Shown here: in pieces, positions 43,895 through 53,689 of the stretch
Layout: the number at the start of each line of letters is the position of its first letter
Numbering within the stretch: position 1 is the stretch's first letter
Source: Hermatobates lingyangjiaoensis
Lineage: Eukaryota; Arthropoda; Insecta; Hemiptera; Hermatobatidae
Length of the DNA: 64,000 bases
NCBI GenBank assembly: GCA_026182355.1
Contig: JAPFBL010000169.1
Location: 124,001-188,000, forward strand
Direction: 5' to 3'
The notes under the pieces: model-generated
Told to the model about the DNA's origin: nothing
Databases searched by the model: none
Seen by the model: only the letters and a program-made list of their open reading frames with translations
Made by a program: the position numbers and the translations under genes

Positions 43895-44210
43895 AAAAAT
43901 TGTTATTGACCTCTTCTATTCTATTCACTGTTTTGTTATTGAGGGCTAGGTCAAATAAAAGAAAATAAACTCCTTTCTAGGCCGACGTTTCGATGTATTT
44001 GTACATCATCTTCAGGGCTAAAATTAGAGTAAGACTATAATACATTTATCAAAACAATGTATATGTGAGTTGTAGATTGTTTTGATAAATGTATTATAGT
44101 CTTACTCTAATTTTAACCCTGAAGATGATGTACAAATACATCGAAACGTCGGCCTAGAAAGGAGTTTATTTTCTTTTATTTGACCTAGCCCTCAATAACA
44201 AAACAGTGAA
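43895..44210. ncRNA. ACGT-type hammerhead palindrome, both cores intact
   Basis: Minus 43981-44017, plus 44117-44153. Plus: CC, CTGAAGA (44119-44125), T, stem II GATGTA (44127-44132)/TACATC (44137-44142) with CAAA loop, GAA, ACGT, C, GG. Stem I is only CC/GG next to the core. Arms are nearly identical over about 150 bp and include TTATTTGACCTAGCCCTCAA tails next to (TA)n. Confidence 0.75.
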
Positions 44211-44227
44211 TATATATATATATATAT

Positions 44228-44885
44228 ACTATATAGACAAAAAGAACACACAGAAATTAAACCCACCTCAATATTTTGATGGCCTCATCATCAGGAAGAT
44301 AAATAGAAGTCACTCCGCAAGAAGACAACGACTGGCCGGTAGTCTTGAAGAAACACTCAAACAGTGTAGCCAACTTACAGAGGTAGGTGAGGCAAGGATA
44401 GATAAAGAAATAAAAGAAAATAAATAATGACGAATGAAAACAGAAACTATTAGCACAAGTAAAAATCCCAAACCAGAATTAAAATAAGTAAGTATACAAA
44501 AGGTAAATTATGAAAATAAAATAAATAATTTTTTGTATTCAATTATTTGTCATAAAAATTATTTTTATTTTTTTTTTTATTTATTTTACTCTCATAATTT
44601 ACCTTTTGTTTACTTACTTAATTTTATTTTTAGTTGGGATTGTCAAAATGTGTTAATAGTTTTTTTATTTAAATGTTTTCATTCCTTTAATATTTATTTT
44701 ACTTTTATTTCTTCATCTTCCCCTCCCCCTCCTTAAGTTGGCTACACTGTTTGAGAGCTTCTTCAAGTCCACCAGACAGTCGTTGCCAATTTTCAGAGTG
44801 ATTCATATCTATCTTTTTGATCCCTAGGGCACTGAAATGTTGTAGTGAGTTTCTGTTTCATTTCTGTGTGTTCTTTTTATGAATA
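44228..44885. ncRNA. Large ATAT-type palindrome
   Basis: Arms of about 300 bp. Minus core 44265-44304 (CTGATGA-T, weak stem, AAAATATTG); the plus arm has lost its core (GGGCACTGAAATGTTGTAGT). Shared arm words: CAACGACTGG/CCAGACAGTCGTTG, GTGTAGCCAACTTA/TAAGTTGGCTACAC. The A/T-rich loop is near 44520. Arm divergence is higher than in other units, so it is older. Confidence 0.6.
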
Positions 44886-44889
44886 TAGT

Positions 44890-45222
44890 TCATATATATA
44901 TAAATATAGTTCAACATAGAAAAAGAAACATAGAAAAATCAAAAGAACACACTTACAGTCTCGAATTTTTGGTTTGAACCGTCTTCAGGAGAGATAAGAG
45001 AGGGAAACCAAGCGCACTGGTTCAGAGACGGTTGGAGACCCAACCGTCAGAGTTGGTCTCCAACCGTCTCTGAACCAGTGCGCTTGGTTTCCCTCTCTTA
45101 TCTATCCTGAAGACGGTTCAAACCAAAAATTAGAGACTGTAAGTGTGTTTTTTTTATTTCTCTATGTTTTTTTCTATTTTGAACTATATTTGTCCGTTTT
45201 GGATCGTATTTCCAAAGAAAAA

Positions 45223-45258
<36 letters not shown>
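44890..45258. ncRNA. AATT-type hammerhead palindrome
   Basis: Minus core 44959-44992 and plus core 45103-45136; both have CTGAAGA-C and GGTT/AACC, and both have G12 changed to A (ACCAAAAATT). Arms continue through GCGCTTGGTTTCCCTCTCTT and ACCGTCTCTGAACCAGTGCG to a 20-bp centre. The right tail ends TTTTGGATCGTATTTCCAAA before (TA)n. Confidence 0.75.
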
Positions 45259-45299
45259 AGCCAAGTAGTTTAAATATTCTGGTTAATCCATATCCCTTG

Positions 45300-46470
45300 A
45301 GTATTTTTTTGTTTCTACATCCAGTTCTAACAGTGAATAGTCTGGGAGTGGCTTAGGTCTAAGAACTTTGGTCAGAATCACAAAACCTGGTGGCTTGCCT
45401 GCTTGCAAATAAAATTATAAATTCTTAAAAATTGTCAACGACTAAGAATTAAGAACCAATATTGTTTGTCTATATCATCAAGATAAGTAATAATGAAAAT
45501 CAGTTGGCAGGTCTACCTAAAAACATGTTAGGTTGGGTTAGAGTGGCAGTTCCACAAGAAAACACAAAAAGGGCTTGAATCTGGGGAAAAGAAAGTGTGT
45601 TACATTCTACCGGATGAGTTTCAGAACTTAAGGAACCATGAAATATAAATATTCAAATATTCAAAAAAAATTTCGAGATCAAATTTTTCTACAATTACTC
45701 TGCCATATATTTAGTAACGTAAAAATAGTCTAATTTAAAAATTATTAAAATTAAATTTTGATTTTTATACCATATGGTATTAAATCTTAAAATTTTGTTT
45801 CCCCTTCATAAAAATTAATACTGATCACCTATATTAAATTTAATTATTAATTATTAATAATTTCAAATTATGTACAACTTAATATTTCCCACCTTTAACT
45901 GACTCATGAAGGCTGGTATACCCTTATGACTGCCTCATCGAATCCTTCTTGTACTTGGAGCTCGAGTTAAGAATCACTACCTTCGAATATTATGAAAAAT
46001 AAAATTAATTTTTTTGGTCGGATGCTAATGTTGACAAGAATATTGTTCAATAACAATTATTGTCATTTAGAAATGCAAGACCTCTTATTTGGAATAATTA
46101 TTGGAAAATAGAAATATTAGGTGTTAATAAGAAATAATTTTTCCTATTTTTGAGATTTTTTTTGTGATATAAACCACCTTCAGGACTGTATCTTTACAAT
46201 GTGTTCCCTTATAGATTACACATTTATCACTAACCTAAATCATATAATATATCTTATTAAGTAATTGAGCATATATCTTATTTTAACTTTTAATATAATG
46301 CCAAGTAAGATTTGTACACATAAACCAAGAGTAATAAACAATTTTGTTTTCTAACAATAAATTAAACACAACAAAACTAGTTATAATTGTTAATTGATTT
46401 TATACATCTAGTATTAGTCCAGATTAATAATTGAGTAAGTGATTTATAGTACACGTCTAGATTTATGTTA
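45300..46470. other. No feature recognised
   Basis: AT-rich DNA, no supportable gene. Confidence 0.4.
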
Positions 46471-46479
46471 TTTACTAAT

Positions 46480-46705
46480 TTCTGAAAGGGTTCGTAGAGT
46501 CTTTTCACAAGTTGACTGTTGTTTCACAGGCCATGTGGCACCAGGAGTCAACACCTCTCTAACAAAGTCCACTCTTATTAGTTCTAACAGTTCACACTCT
46601 AACAACAAGTGGTTCCATGTTTGATAAGCCGATCCACAAAGGCAAGCAGAACTTTCTGTAATGTTAATATGACTCAGATACTCATTGCAGTATTCTTTGT
46701 CTGCT
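46480..46705 (-). pseudogene. LINE ORF2 C-terminal fragment, type 2
   Basis: Minus strand: YCNEYLSHINITESSACLC, GSAYQTWNHLLLECELLEL, IRVDFVREVLTPGATWPV. The CxCGxxxQTxxHLLxEC knuckle is the post-RT motif of jockey/R1-like non-LTR retrotransposons. Short, with no RT core in view. Different from the EEEET type at 15022. Confidence 0.6.
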
Positions 46706-47534
46706 ATATAATAACTTATTATTATGTAACTTTGTATGTATCCATTACAAAGTCTATTACTTTGTTACCAAAGTAATATCGTCAGCACTGAAATCCTTTT
46801 ATGTGGTTTATTTATTTAATGTAAGCTATGAAGATGTACTGATGATAGTTGCGCACACTCTGCACTCTTTCAGAGCCAGCACTCTAGGATGAGAGTGTAG
46901 ATTCATCAACACTCCGCTCTATTAGCTAGCGATGATTTAGGCAGTGGCACGGTCGAGAGATCAAAGCACCTTCTATTACATCACACATTACCCAATCATC
47001 CATGTGCTGGCAACCCAATTGTCTACTTAATTAAATTGTCCTCTGAGGAATTTAATTAACTTACTTTGTAATTAACTTCAATTATCACTCTAAAGCGATG
47101 GATAGTTTACCTTGTTGTCCAAGCGCAGCTCTTAACATTGAGTCAAAAAAATGCAAAGTTTCTTCAATTGAAAGCTATATGTTTTTTTTTTCAATTTAAA
47201 AACTATTCAACAAATTGATATTATTGATATCAACCAAACAAATCAATTAAAAAAGTTGTTAAGGATTCACCATCTAATAAAGTAGTCAATGGTGCTAAGA
47301 AATGCACTACCTTTCATTAAATCGCCAAATCTATGTTCGCTTTTGTGATTGGATGGGTCATAACATAAGAATTTCACGTGACGTTGAGCCCTTATTATAT
47401 TATTTTGACCTGCCTCATACGGACACATACATACACAAACACATTATATTGAAACACGCTCTCCTCGTTAATAATAGGTTACGTTGCAGCGGCAGTCCCA
47501 CGAAGGAATACACAAAGGCCAAACAATGGCTCAC

Positions 47535-47710
47535 ATAAAAAAAATGAATCTACATTGGTAGTCCTAAATTTTGCCTAACTCAAGTGTATTTAGAGTAGGT
47601 ATCTTTAAGGAGTAGCTGACATAGTTCTGGTTTGTGACCGACGGCTTAACATCCTCTCCGAGGGACGTTGTGGTCAGATTTATTCACCTCCCACTAGAAT
47701 ACGAGTAAAT
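47535..47710 (-). mobile_element. tRNA-derived SINE, family S1, 5'-truncated
   Basis: The minus strand matches the body of the 11090 copy: GGGAGGTGAATAAATCTGA, CCCTCGGAGAGGATGTTAAG, CCGTCGGTC, CTCTAAATACACTTGAGTTA, GGCAAAA, and an A-rich end. The tRNA head is absent. Confidence 0.7.
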
Positions 47711-47714
47711 TGAA

Positions 47715-48470
47715 TTATTACTACTACTAAGCACTTCCAGTAATTCATTCAAAAGGATCTATGAAAATACTTATTGTATAATAAGTATTTTGTATAAGTA
47801 TTTTGACTGTTTCATACAAAGATTGTCATTTTCCTAAATCAAAAAGTTGTTACTACTTAGACCCTTATGTTTTTCAAGTCTTCAATTGTTATAAGTGTGT
47901 ATTCATCTGTTTGTTTGCTCTAAATAGCAAAAAAAAAAGTAAATGGAACAAGTCTCATTTATTTGCACATTTTTTTACTTCAGGTTTTAATCTAAGAGAA
48001 GTCCCTCCCTTGAAAAAAGGTAAATACGCTTAGTAAAATAAAGGAAGTCTAATTACCGGAGGGTTAGACGTAACTTGTCTACATGCTAATGGCGGTAGGT
48101 AGGGTATTCTCGACAAGTTATTCGAGATAATATTTCTTCAGGCTCTATTTCTTATTAAAAATCCAGTTAACATTTTTTCTTTACGCGTATAATTAAAATT
48201 AAAAGCTGTAACATTGTCTTAGGTCTAAATTTAATTTCATTTAATGCGTGATAATGGCCCCCATTAACTATATTCCTCTTCGTCGGATTCAAATTATTTG
48301 TTTTTTATCAAAGTTGATGGTAGTATAATCGTAGTTTTAATTACGTGAATTAGAACTTAATAAAATTAATTAATCAAATTAAGCTCTACTTAATTATCAA
48401 TGTACTCTTTAATGAAATATAATTCTTCTCCATGCTTTATAAATATTGTATGTGTGAATATATATATATA
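47715..48470. other. No feature recognised
   Basis: No gene or repeat signature beyond a small palindrome at 47767-47803 (AATACTTATTGTATAATAAG). Confidence 0.4.
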
Positions 48471-48499
48471 TATTTAGATAGATTTAGATATATATTTGA

Positions 48500-48760
48500 G
48501 AGTTGCGGTTTGCTTCTCAATGCCAGTACTTCGTACTTCTTCCTGATAACGACGGATGTCAAAATATCCAAGTGAATTCTGTAGTAACTTTCTATGTTCT
48601 TTCCTATATATATATATATATATATAAACTAGAATTTAAAAAGAACACATAGAAAGGAAATCACTGAACTCACTACTATATTTCGATGTCCTCGTCTTCA
48701 AATGTGAATCGATGATGTGAATCGCTCCAAAGGCTGATAACGACATATATATATATATAT
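48500..48760. repeat. Two degenerate ATAT-type units
   Basis: 48537-48580 plus: CTGATAAC, GAC/GTC, AAAATATC (box and G12 mutated). 48625-48700 minus: AACTAGAATTTAAAAAGAAC to GATGTCCTCGTCTTC, a close copy of 31250-31320 that loses the box. Both are bordered by (TA)n. Confidence 0.5.
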
Positions 48761-49098
48761 ATTTCGATGCGATGTTGACCAATGGGAGTAGAGTTACAGG
48801 TCCAAGCGTAAGGTCCCAGTTGCCCGCTGCTCAGCAAAAAGCCTTTGCGTTCTGCCAATAGGTATAGAGGTTGCACAGTCCCTCTGTGTTAAATGATGTT
48901 TGGCAGAAAACATTAGCCTCACCTCCTAATAATCATATTCCTTTCCCCGGACAACCCATAGAAAAATATATATATGTGTGTGTGCATGGAGACGTTCTTC
49001 TTGATTTCTTCGGAGACATTGATAGAAGAAGCATTAAACACCGCATGCGATTGGTTGACTATACTAGACAGCCCAACCAGTCACCCGGTCTCTCTTGG

Positions 49099-49653
49099 CT
49101 ACTCAGCCGATTGGTCATCACTATTCACAGGGGCATCGAATTCGCTTATATCGATTACTAATTTGTAGGAGCTATCAAAGTTTCTGCAGCTAGGTATAAC
49201 ATTTATATCACTTATTTGTGAATTTAGAACAGGATTCAAATCTTTAATATAGAGAGCTTCAATTATTTTTAATCTATTACTGTCACTGTTCATCTGCAAA
49301 ATAGTTGTTCCTTCTTCTAAGATCTTACGTGTTAAAGCCATACCATGGGCTTCTCTTGCATGGTTCTTGGGGGCCCCATTCACTAAATGCATGCTCAATC
49401 GTCTTGAAAATTTAGTATTTGTCATCCCAATATAATAATTTGAGGGCAGGGTTGCGCAGTTTCCTGTATTGCATGTATATTTATATATTAAGTGACACTT
49501 CTGCAAGTCTGGTACAGCTTTTTCATGACGGTTTCTTAATATGAGGTCTTGAGTTTTTCTATTTTTGTAATATATTCTTAATTTTATTTTGTCATTAGGA
49601 TCTGTGGTTTTGGCATTGTTCTTAATAATCTTCTTAAGCGCTGTTTCATCTTG
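49099..49653 (-). pseudogene. PLE linker and complete GIY-YIG endonuclease
   Basis: A 184-codon open frame. It reads ALKKIIKNNAKT, KLRIYYKNRKTQDLILRN (linker), HLIYKYTCNTGNCATLPSN, YYIGMTNTKFSRRLSMHLVN, GAPKNHAREAHGMALTRKIL, NRLKIIEALYIKDLNPVLN and ends VIDISEFDAPVNSDDQSAE. The YKYxC...YYIGMT block is the GIY-YIG equivalent, with CxxxxC spacing typical of PLE nucleases. Arg of SRRL and Glu of IIEAL are present. It makes the single-strand nick used for target priming in active PLEs. Here no RT precedes it: 15 bp upstream the N-terminus ends, in another frame. Confidence 0.85.
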
Positions 49654-49667
49654 TCAATATTGGTTAT

Positions 49668-49883
49668 TCATATATCCTCGATAATGCATATATATATATT
49701 AGTATAAGTTGGCAGCAGATTCTCATTTAAACATATTCGATTGAAATAAATGGCAGCTTCCGCATTCACGACTTTAATACTCGTCCTTTCCAGTCTCCTG
49801 ACTATTTCTCTTTGAGTGGAGGGAAGTTTCCACAAAAGTTGTCCTAATGACCTGTTATAACACTGACAAGATTGCACTGACAA
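49668..49883 (-). pseudogene. PLE N-terminal fragment
   Basis: It reads LGQLLWKLPSTQREIVRRL, ERTSIKVVNAEAAIYFN, RICLNENLLPTYTNIYICI then IEDI and a stop. A short (TA)n codes the NIYI. With 49099-49653 it forms an internally deleted element whose RT is missing. The same sequence in inverse orientation occurs at 50345-50470. Confidence 0.8.
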
Positions 49884-50074
49884 GGGAAATGCTCGTCAAT
49901 GGAACAGTAGTGTTAAGATCTGAAAGCAATTATAGCCACCTCCAGATCCTTGAGGCGCTGTATATTAAAGATATTCAGCCCTCAATGAATGTTCAGTCCA
50001 ATGTTAACTGCATTATTCCCAGCTCCAAAACCTTCGATAGTGCCTTTAAAATAATAAAGGAGACCAACGGTTGA
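49874..50074 (+). pseudogene. PLE GIY-YIG endonuclease fragment 3
   Basis: It reads ALTREMLVNGTVVLRSESN, YSHLQILEALYIKDIQPSMN and PSSKTFDSAFKIIKETNG with a stop at 50072. C-terminal part only; the YIG half is cut at the junction with the inverted N-terminus (about 49865). Confidence 0.8.
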
Positions 50075-50236
50075 TTGGGCCTGGATCAGCTGAGTAATAG
50101 TTTTGCAACCTCAACCTCTGCGGGACTTTCGAATTGTTAACTTTACTGTGCCGTAGTTATTATTATTATTATCACTGTAATTGTTATTGTAGCTTAGTTT
50201 ATTATTACTATATCCTGATTATACTATACTATACTA

Positions 50237-50275
50237 TAACCTGATGATAATTTATGAAAATCGAAAGCTAGTTAG
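50237..50275 (+). ncRNA. Hammerhead-like ribozyme, AGCT family, in PLE junction
   Basis: Stem I TAAC/GTTA, CTGATGA (50241-50247), extra T, stem II ATTT/AAAT with ATGA loop (closing A-C mismatch), GAA (50263-50265), AGCT, A. It lies 163 bp after the endonuclease stop and about 75 bp before the next N-terminus, where a PLE terminal repeat hammerhead is expected. Confidence 0.6.
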
Positions 50276-50344
50276 TAATTTTTATACCAATACAACATTT
50301 TTACTGAAGTGTTTTTAAACAGTGACTGAGTGCCTAAAGTGTTA

Positions 50345-50463
50345 TAACATGTCATTAGGACAACTTTTGTGAAAACTTCCCTCCACTCAAAGAGAAATAG
50401 TCTGGAGACTGGAAAGGACGAGTATTAAAGTCGTGAATGTGGAAGCTGCCGTTCATTTTAATC

Positions 50464-50470
<7 letters not shown>
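50345..50470 (+). pseudogene. PLE N-terminal fragment, inverted partner of 49668-49883
   Basis: It matches LGQLL...KLPSTQREIV...RLERTSIKVVN with a few substitutions and a frame disruption, then reads NVEAAVHFNQLYIYIYI and enters (TA)n. The break is slightly before the LLPTYTN block. Confidence 0.75.
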
Positions 50471-50491
<21 letters not shown>

Positions 50492-50497
<6 letters not shown>

Positions 50498-50736
50498 AAT
50501 TAAAGTATGCAGCAGCTTCTGCATTGACGACCTTTTTGCTGATGGCCTCGATTTTTCTTACTATCAATCGGTGATGCTGAGGCAACTTCCATATATAGCA
50601 TATATGGAAGTTGCCTCAGCATCACCGAATGATAGTAAGAAAAATCGAGGCCATCAGCAAAAAGGTCGTCAATGCAGAAGCTGATGCATACTTTAATTCC
50701 ATTTGTCTTCAAGAAGATTTGCTGCCCACTTATACT

Positions 50737-50745
<9 letters not shown>
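50492..50745. pseudogene. Head-to-head pair of PLE N-terminal fragments
   Basis: The arms meet at CCATATATAGCATATATGG (about 50592). The plus arm reads MPQHHRMIVRKIEAISKKVV, NAEADAYFNSICLQEDLLP, TYTNNIYIYI; the minus arm breaks off at FN (about 50505). Arms are nearly identical where they overlap. Both outer ends are (TA)n. Confidence 0.8.
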
Positions 50746-50784
<39 letters not shown>

Positions 50785-50788
<4 letters not shown>

Positions 50789-50920
50789 GGAAACACATAC
50801 AAGAATCAAGAAAACTTACTGGATTAATATTTTCTTAATCCAGTGCCAGGATTTTTCTACTCTCTTCCTGGCGATGAAACTGAAGTTCATCGCCAGGAAG
50901 AGAGTAGAAGGGAAGAAGAG
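50785..50920. repeat. Short palindromes, unit of unknown family
   Basis: TTACTGGATTAATATTTTCTTAATCCAGTG and CTCTTCCTGGCGATGAA...TTCATCGCCAGGAAGAG. The left flank AAAAAGGAAACACATACAAG resembles the tails of ribozyme units, so it may be a truncated head-to-head unit. Confidence 0.45.
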
Positions 50921-51049
50921 GTACGTGCGTTCACGAGTACCAGTGGAAGGCAACTGGGGCTTCCAGGCGGTAGTCTCAAATCCAAGGCGATCGAAGCTCG
51001 GCAACCTGATCCCCCGTAAACGACACCTTTCCACAGTGTCGAAAGTACA

Positions 51050-51478
51050 TGGCGATTCTAACGCCATCTCTTGGTCTTTTCATGAAATTACACGGCGATT
51101 CTAACGCCATCTCTTGGTATTTTCATGAAATTACACTGCGATTCTAACGCCATCTCTTGGTCTTTTCATGAAATATCACGGCGATTCTAACGCCATCTCT
51201 TGATCTTTTCATGAAATTACACGGCGATTCTAACGCCATCTCTTCGTCCTTCATGAAATTACACGACGATTCTAACGCCATCCCTTGGTCTTTTCATGAA
51301 ATTACACGACGATTCTAACGCCATCTCTTGGTCTTTTCATGAAATTACACGGCGATTTTAACGCCATCTGTTGCTCTTTTCATGAAATATCACGGCGATT
51401 CTAACGCCATCTTTTGGTCTTTTCATGAAATTACACGGCGATTCTAACGCAATCTCTTGGTCTTTTCATGAAGTATCG
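51050..51478 (+). repeat. 43-bp minisatellite, left array
   Basis: About ten units of ATTCTAACGCCATCTCTTGG TCTTTTCATGAAAT-TACACGGCG type. Differences between units are single substitutions and one-base indels. One isolated unit lies in the centre at 52548-52580 and one diverged unit at 54205-54245. Confidence 0.95.
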
Positions 51479-51512
51479 TGCCGTCAGTCGTCGCACGCGA
51501 GACTTGTCCGGG

Positions 51513-51795
51513 TACGGCGATATCCTGGACCTTCGGTGATATTGAGAGCAACCACCGCGGGAAATTTTTTCTCAATTTAGTTGAGAGAGAGCGCAATAGC
51601 GCGTTGAGCACTTTTTAGTGCGTTGTCATCTTGAGGTTTTTACTTTTGGAGCATTGTGAGAAGTTTTTTACCCTCACTTATTGAATATTCAGCGTTTTTT
51701 TGAGTTTTTTCCAGTTTACTCCCCCCTCCCACCACCCCATATTTTTATACCCATAACCAATTTTATTTTATTACCCCCCCTGACAGTTTCCCATC
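51513..51795 (+). repeat. Leader repeat L (present three times)
   Basis: GGTACGGCGATATCCTGGAC to TTATTACCCCCCCTGACA. Direct second copy 52024-52308, inverted third copy about 52885-53165. It includes the hairpins GCGCAATAGCGC and GCACTTTTTAGTGC and a C-rich block. After the shared end CTGACA the three copies continue into two different sequences, as a 5' leader would. Confidence 0.8.
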
Positions 51796-51799
51796 ATCT

Positions 51800-51948
51800 C
51801 CGGCCCTCTGGGCCAATCTCATGACCCAGAAAATTTCTGGATTGAACTTTGACCCTACCTTTGAACGCGTTTATCTCGGCTCCAGGTGGATCTACAGGCA
51901 CGGGGAAAACGCCATTTTAATCAGGTCTGCAAGGAGTATCCGGTGAAA
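51800..51948 (+). pseudogene. Short open frame after leader, unknown product
   Basis: Frame: PALWANLMTQKISGLNFDPT then FERVYLGSRWIYRHGENAI, LIRSARSIR and stop. An inverted copy lies at 52715-52870. Not recognised; it might be the start of a retroelement protein. Confidence 0.3.
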
Positions 51949-52307
51949 TGAAGTCTCTAAAAGCCGAACAGAAATCGACCTCCTCCAGGAGCAAAGACAA
52001 GATGGGAAAATCCTGGGTACGGGAAAAAGATGGGTACGGCGATATCCTGGACCTTCGGTGATATTGAGAGCAACCACCGCGGGAAATTTTTTCTCAATTT
52101 AGTTGAGAGAGAGCGCAATAGCGCGTTGAGCACTTTTTAGTGCGTTGTCATCTTGAGGTTTTTACTTTTCGAGCATTGTGAGAAGTTTTTAACCCTCACT
52201 TATTGAATTTTCAGCTTTTTTTTGAGTTTTTTCCAATTTACTCCCCCCCCCCCATTTTTTTATACCTTGCCCATACCCAATTTTATTTTATTACCCCCCC
52301 TGACAGC

Positions 52308-52560
52308 CCAACTAAGGCTGCCAACCCCCGGCCGAGAAGTGCAGATGGGAAGTATGTAATGACGTCAATGGGCAAGCCCTCGTCCGCTCCCACGTATGTG
52401 TTAAGGAGACGATCCGCTGACAAGAAGGTAGCAAGTGAGTTAGGGAAGCTATGTGTAGAGCCAAGAAGGAATAGCGAGGTCGCTATGAGTTGGCAGCAGA
52501 AAAACTCAGAAGCGTTCATCTCCCCCGGAAAGGAAGGCTTATCTTCTTGGTCTTTTCATC
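52308..52560 (+). pseudogene. Second open frame after leader, unknown product
   Basis: Frame: PPDSPTKAANPRPRSADGKY, VMTSMGKPSSAPTYVLRRRS, ADKKVASELGKLCVEPRRNS, EVAMSWQQKNSEAFISPGKE. Basic and Ser/Pro-rich, as in the N-termini of some retroelement ORF1 proteins, but without a diagnostic motif. It ends in a stray 43-bp unit. Confidence 0.3.
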
Positions 52561-53194
52561 AAATTACACAGCGATTCTAGTTCTCAGTTCTAGTTTTGAA
52601 GGCCGGGGGTTGGCAGCCTTAGTTGGGCTTCGCATCTTATCCTCCGCTAAACTTTCCCTAGGAGATTTTCCCATCTTGTCTTTGCTCCTGGAGGAGGTCG
52701 ATTTCTGTTCGGCTTTTGGAGACTTCATTTCACCGGATACTCCTTGCAGACCTGATTAAAATGGCGTTTTCCCCGTGCCTGTAGATCCACCTGGAGCCGA
52801 GATAAACGCGTTCAAAGGTAGGGTCAAAGTTCAATCCAGAAATTTTCTGGGTCATGAGATTGGCCCAGAGGGCCGGAGATGATGGGAAACTGTCAGGGGG
52901 GGTAATAAAATAAAATTGGTTATGGGTATAAAAATATGGGGTGGTGGGAGGGGGGAGTAAACTGGAAAAAACTCAAAAAAACGCTGAATATTCAATAAGT
53001 GAGGGTAAAAAACTTCTCACAATGCTCCAAAAGTAAAAACCTCAAGATGACAACGCACTAAAAAGTGCTCAACGCGCTATTGCGCTCTCTCTCAACTAAA
53101 TTGAGAAAAAATTTCCCGCGGTGGTTGCTCTCAATATCACCGAAGGTCCAGGATATCGCCGTACCCGGACAAGTCTCGCGTGCGACGACTGACG

Positions 53195-53672
53195 GCACGA
53201 TACTTCATGAAAAGACCAAGAGATTGCGTTAGAATCGCCGTGTAATTTCATGAAAAGACCAACAGATGGCGTTAGAATCGCCGTGATATTTCATGAAAAG
53301 AGCAAGAGATGGCGTTAGAATCGTCGTGTAATTTCATGAAAAGACCAAGAGATGGCGTTAGAATCGCCGTGTAATTTCATGAAAATACCAAGAGATGGCG
53401 TTAGAATATCCGTGTAATTTCTTGAAAATACCAAGAGATGGCGTTAGAATCGCCGTGTAATTTCATGAAAAGACCAAGAGGTGGCGTTAGAAACTCCGTG
53501 TTATTTCATGAAAATACCAAGAGATGGCGTTAGAATCGCGTGTAATTTCATGAAATGATCAAGAGATGGCGTTAGAATCGCCGTGTAATTTCATGAAAAC
53601 ACCAAGAGATGGCATTAGAATCGCCGTGTAATTTCATGAAAGACCAAGAGATGGCGTTAGAATCGCCTTTTC
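53195..53672 (-). repeat. 43-bp minisatellite, right array
   Basis: About eleven units, reverse complement of the left array. Unit order differs from the left array in substitutions, so the two arrays have evolved partly separately. Confidence 0.95.
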
Positions 53673-53689
53673 AAGTACCGTGGTACCTC

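Larger units (their letters stand above)
51050..53672. mobile_element. Foldback element with minisatellite arms
   Basis: A 2.6-kb inverted structure. Left arm: ten 43-bp units (51050-51478), then 51480-52030. Right arm: the reverse complement from about 52650, ending in about eleven 43-bp units (53195-53672). The inner part has a second palindrome at 52306-52345/52598-52625 (CCCAACTAAGGCTGCCAAC). A 6-bp direct repeat AAGTAC lies just outside both ends (51045-51050 and 53681-53686), a possible target duplication. Foldback-type DNA transposons are known to have long arms made of short tandem repeats. No transposase was found. Confidence 0.6.

Noticed and set aside
48871..49161. Two plus frames next to the endonuclease pseudogene
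   Set aside because: Their 3' parts are antisense to the endonuclease end and the rest has no family resemblance.
50874..51104. Overlapping frames on both strands at 50816-51104
   Set aside because: They lie in short palindromes and the start of the 43-bp array; the motifs are repeat translations.
51050..51478. CRISPR-like array
   Set aside because: The 43-bp units are contiguous, without unique spacers, in a eukaryotic foldback arm.
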